A stretch of 64,000 nt of DNA, taken from Clostridia bacterium (GTDB lineage: Bacteria; Bacillota; Clostridia; Lachnospirales; Anaerotignaceae). Positions within the stretch are counted from its first letter, which is position 1; each line of letters opens with the position of its first letter. The stretch covers positions 62,001 through 126,000 of the forward strand of contig JALFWW010000009.1 of assembly GCA_022786605.1 (NCBI GenBank), in the 5' to 3' direction. The translations under genes were made by a program, and so were the position numbers. This document shows, piece by piece, positions 61,766 to 64,000 of the stretch. The notes below the pieces were generated by a model. The model did no database searches. It was not told the origin of the DNA and worked only from the letters and a program-made list of their open reading frames with translations.

Positions 61766-62179
61766 TTACTCCTTTATCAGAGCGAAAGAAAATTCCGCAC
61801 TGACGCATAATTTTCCGTTCACAAAGCCTTTGCCGCTTGCCCAGTAGAAAGGACCTTTGTGTTTGATCAAAGTGCATTCTGTTTCCAAAACATCACCGGG
61901 ACGCACGCTGTTTTTGAAACGTACTTTGTCCAGGCCTGTGAAATAAGGTGTTGCGCCTTCCTGTTCACCGGAAAGGAGCACGCAGGTGGACTGTCCCAGA
62001 ATTTCGCACAGGATAACACCCGGTACCACAGGGTTGCCGGGGAAATGTCCCTGCAAAAACCACTCATCGGGGCGGATGGTTTTTTTGCCGTAAGCAACAC
62101 CATCTCTCAGTTCTGCTTCGTCAACCAGCAGCATATTGTCCCGATGGGGCAGTATTTTCTTCAGTTCTTCCTGATTCAT
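61766..62179 (-). CDS. fabZ: 3-hydroxyacyl-ACP dehydratase FabZ
   Basis: A 137-residue hot-dog-fold dehydratase with the catalytic His in QGHFPGNPVVPGV and the catalytic Glu in ILCEILGQ. LPHRDNMLLVDEA at the start is conserved. It makes trans-2-enoyl-ACP during chain elongation. It sits between accB and accC, the usual clostridial order. Confidence 0.97.
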   Translation of the reverse strand: MNQEELKKILPHRDNMLLVDEAELRDGVAYGKKTIRPDEWFLQGHFPGNPVVPGVILCEILGQSTCVLLSGEQEGATPYFTGLDKVRFKNSVRPGDVLETECTLIKHKGPFYWASGKGFVNGKLCVSAEFSFALIKE

Positions 62180-62199
62180 AGGTTTTCGCCTTCTTCCTG

Positions 62200-62664
62200 T
62201 CAGTCTTCACGGATACGGAACAGAACCTGACCGTATTCCACGATCTGACCGTTGTTGATACAGATTTCTTCAATGGTACCGCTGCATTCAGCCGCGATTT
62301 CATTGAACATCTTCATGGATTCTACGATACATACGGTATCGCCGGCTGCCACATGATCCCCTACGGACACATAAGGCGCTGCACCAGCCTGAGGCGCTAC
62401 ATAAACAGTACCTACCAGCGGTGTTTTCTGTTCATACAGGTCTTCTTCAGGGGCAACAGGCACTTCAGGAGCTGCCACAGGTGCTTCAGCCGCCGCAACG
62501 GGCACAGCTTCCACAGAAACAGCCGCAGGCATCACTACAGCAGGTGCCACGGGAGCAGAAACTGCTTCCAGCACCAGTCTGTTGTCGCCTTCTGTCAAAT
62601 CCAGTTTGGTCAAACCGTTATCTTTCAAAATTTTTGCCAATTCGGCAATCTTTGTTGTTTCCAT
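62200..62664 (-). CDS. accB: Biotin carboxyl carrier protein of acetyl-CoA carboxylase
   Basis: A 154-residue BCCP. An N-terminal helix (AELAKILKDNGLTKLDL) is followed by an Ala/Val/Pro-rich flexible linker (about 38-75). The C-terminal biotinyl domain has the biotin lysine in VESMKMFNEI and ends VEYGQVLFRI. ESMKM replaces the common EAMKM. It is 5 bp from the fabF stop. Confidence 0.96.
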   Translation of the reverse strand: METTKIAELAKILKDNGLTKLDLTEGDNRLVLEAVSAPVAPAVVMPAAVSVEAVPVAAAEAPVAAPEVPVAPEEDLYEQKTPLVGTVYVAPQAGAAPYVSVGDHVAAGDTVCIVESMKMFNEIAAECSGTIEEICINNGQIVEYGQVLFRIRED

Positions 62665-62669
62665 CTATC

Positions 62670-63905
62670 TCACCCTTTGAATTTTCTAAATGCAATGCAG
62701 GCATTGTGACCGCCAAAGCCCAGAGAAGTGGACAGAACCGCTTCCAGTTCCGCTTCTTCCGCTACATTAGGTGTATAGTGCAGATCACAAACTTCATCCT
62801 GTTCCTGCAGGTTGATGGTGGGAGGTACCAGAGAGTGATTCATGGCACAGATTGCAGCGATGGCTTCAGCCGCACCTGCCGCCCCCAGCATATGACCTGT
62901 CATGGATTTTGTAGAGCTGATATGTACTTTCTGCGCGTCTTCTTCGCCCAGCGCCTTACGGATAGCATTTGTTTCTGTTTTATCGTTCAGGGCTGTGCCT
63001 GTACCATGGGCGTTGATGTAGATTTTTTCCGCGGGAACGCCTTCCAGTTCTGCCATTGCGTCTTTGATTGCTTTCGCGCTGGCAACAGCCGCTTCATCAG
63101 GAGCTGTTACATGGTGCGCGTCACAAGTGGAACCATAGCCGCATACTTCCGCGTAAATCTTCGCGCCTCTTGCTTTTGCGTGTTCATATTCTTCCAGGAT
63201 CAGTGTGCCTGCGCCTTCCCCCATGACAAAACCGCCGCGGCGTTTGTCAAAAGGCAGAGATGCCGCATTAGGGTCTTCAGACGCGCTCAGTGCCATACAT
63301 GCGCCAAAGCCTGCCACTGCCAGATTGGTGATGGCTGCTTCACTGCCGCCGCAGATCGCCGCTGTTGTGTAGCCGTGACGGATCGCACGATATGCTTCGC
63401 CGATACATGTGGTACCAGTAGCACATGCGGTTGTCATGGAAACACAAGGACCCTGTGCATGATATTTGATGGCAATGTTGCCGGCTGCGATATTGCTGAT
63501 CATTTTAGGGATGAACAGAGGAGAAACACGTCTGGGACCTTTTTCTTCCAGCGCTTTATAGGATTCTCCAAATGTTTCAAAGCCACCGATACCGCTGCCA
63601 AAGTATACGCCCAGTTCTTCAGGGGCGATTTTGCCTTCCAGTTCGCTGTCAGCCATGGCTTCTGCCGCAGATGCCAGCGCATACTGTGTGAAACGGTCCA
63701 GCTTCTTAGCGGACAGTTTATCCATGCAGCACAGAGGATCGAAATCCTTTACTTCTGCTGCCAGTTTATATTTGGATTCGGATACGTCAAAACGGGTGAT
63801 CATGCCGATGCCGTTTTTGCCTGTTTTCAGACCTTCCCAAAAATCAGCCACAGTGTTGCCGATGGGAGTTACCGCACCCAAACCTGTTACTACGACTCTT
63901 TTCAT
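62670..63905 (-). CDS. fabF: Beta-ketoacyl-ACP synthase II
   Basis: A 411-residue KAS II that condenses malonyl-ACP with acyl-ACP. The catalytic triad is visible: Cys in TTACATGTTCIG, His in NAHGTGTALND and His in KSMTGHMLGAAG. Start RVVVTGLGAVTPIG and end GFGGHNACIAFRKF are typical. It begins 10 bp after the fabG stop with AGGAGG before its ATG. Confidence 0.97.
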   Translation of the reverse strand: MKRVVVTGLGAVTPIGNTVADFWEGLKTGKNGIGMITRFDVSESKYKLAAEVKDFDPLCCMDKLSAKKLDRFTQYALASAAEAMADSELEGKIAPEELGVYFGSGIGGFETFGESYKALEEKGPRRVSPLFIPKMISNIAAGNIAIKYHAQGPCVSMTTACATGTTCIGEAYRAIRHGYTTAAICGGSEAAITNLAVAGFGACMALSASEDPNAASLPFDKRRGGFVMGEGAGTLILEEYEHAKARGAKIYAEVCGYGSTCDAHHVTAPDEAAVASAKAIKDAMAELEGVPAEKIYINAHGTGTALNDKTETNAIRKALGEEDAQKVHISSTKSMTGHMLGAAGAAEAIAAICAMNHSLVPPTINLQEQDEVCDLHYTPNVAEEAELEAVLSTSLGFGGHNACIAFRKFKG

Positions 63906-63915
63906 AAAGTACCTC

Positions 63916-64000
63916 CTACATGGCCAGACCGCCGTCGATGCGGATCACTTCGCCGGTGATATAATCGGACTGGTCGCTTGCCAAAAACAGCGCAAGGTTT
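63916..64000 (-). CDS. fabG: 3-oxoacyl-ACP reductase FabG, C-terminal end (partial)
   Basis: The frame entering from the right edge encodes NLALFLASDQSDYITGEVI and ends RIDGGLAM at TAG 63918-63916. This is the characteristic C-terminus of FabG short-chain reductases, and fabG normally precedes fabF. Only about 27 residues are in the window. Confidence 0.92.
   Translation of the reverse strand, partial: NLALFLASDQSDYITGEVIRIDGGLAM

Noticed and set aside
1..64000. CRISPR arrays, rRNA, tRNA or insertion sequences
   Set aside because: Reading both strands I saw no regularly spaced repeats, no tRNA cloverleaf or CCA-ended segments, no rRNA-like sequence and no transposase frame. A dedicated scan could still find something short.

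Overview
The window is a stretch of ordinary bacterial chromosome from a low-to-moderate GC Firmicute. It most likely belongs to class Clostridia, probably the Lachnospirales (an inference). The evidence is the conserved Firmicutes order yicC-remA-gmk-rpoZ-priA-def-fmt-yugP-rsmB-rlmN-stp-prkC-rsgA-rpe-thiN, the clostridial fab/acc operon, RNase Y, RNase G, RqcH, and strong Shine-Dalgarno sequences. I see no rRNA or tRNA genes, CRISPR array, transposase or complete prophage.

Layout. 1-6.8 kb: a catabolic cluster for four-carbon acid sugars (otnI-like end, otnK, otnC, a second DUF1537 kinase, pdxA2, GntP permease) facing a GntR regulator with a palindromic operator candidate. 6.9-11.7 kb: envelope genes, including two tandem secreted WG-repeat proteins. 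12-15 kb: a BlaI/MecI-type repressor and M56 metallopeptidase sensor pair with two textbook operators in its promoter. 15.2-17.5 kb: asnA and a glycosyltransferase. 17.8-32.6 kb: the large minus-strand housekeeping block, covering nucleotide, translation, rRNA modification and PASTA kinase/phosphatase genes. 32.8-36.4 kb: rqcH, a MATE pump and an unknown gene. 36.5-42.9 kb: rny, rng, an M23 peptidase gene split by a +1 frameshift, and a two-component system. 43-51 kb: a thioredoxin-like lipoprotein lacking CxxC, a CBS-domain membrane protein, an ABC-F ATPase, lgt and two M16 peptidase paralogs. 51-58.7 kb: a stand-alone glutamate-synthase-like FMN protein with its LysR regulator, two paralogous exported proteins, nth, a Fur-family regulator and an isolated holin/amidase lysis cassette. 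58.8-64 kb: the fatty acid operon fabG-fabF-accB-fabZ-accC-accD-accA, read right to left and cut by the window edge.

The most striking unexplained structure is a dispersed element of about 165-175 bp, present four times (near 5.9, 10.8, 17.6 and 51.1 kb). It has two hairpins, and paired base changes preserve one of its stems. Every copy has the same orientation and lies just past the stop codon of a minus-strand gene. Two further terminator-like hairpins (near 11.95 and 16.3 kb) share the core of its first hairpin. Other points worth a second look are the CCC-TAG frameshift in the M23 gene, the CxxC-less TlpA-like lipoprotein, a lipobox Cys-to-Ser change in one of two paralogs, a possible AUA start for rny, and the solitary lysis cassette.

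Start codons were chosen mainly by Shine-Dalgarno placement. All functional assignments are by recognition of family motifs without database searches.
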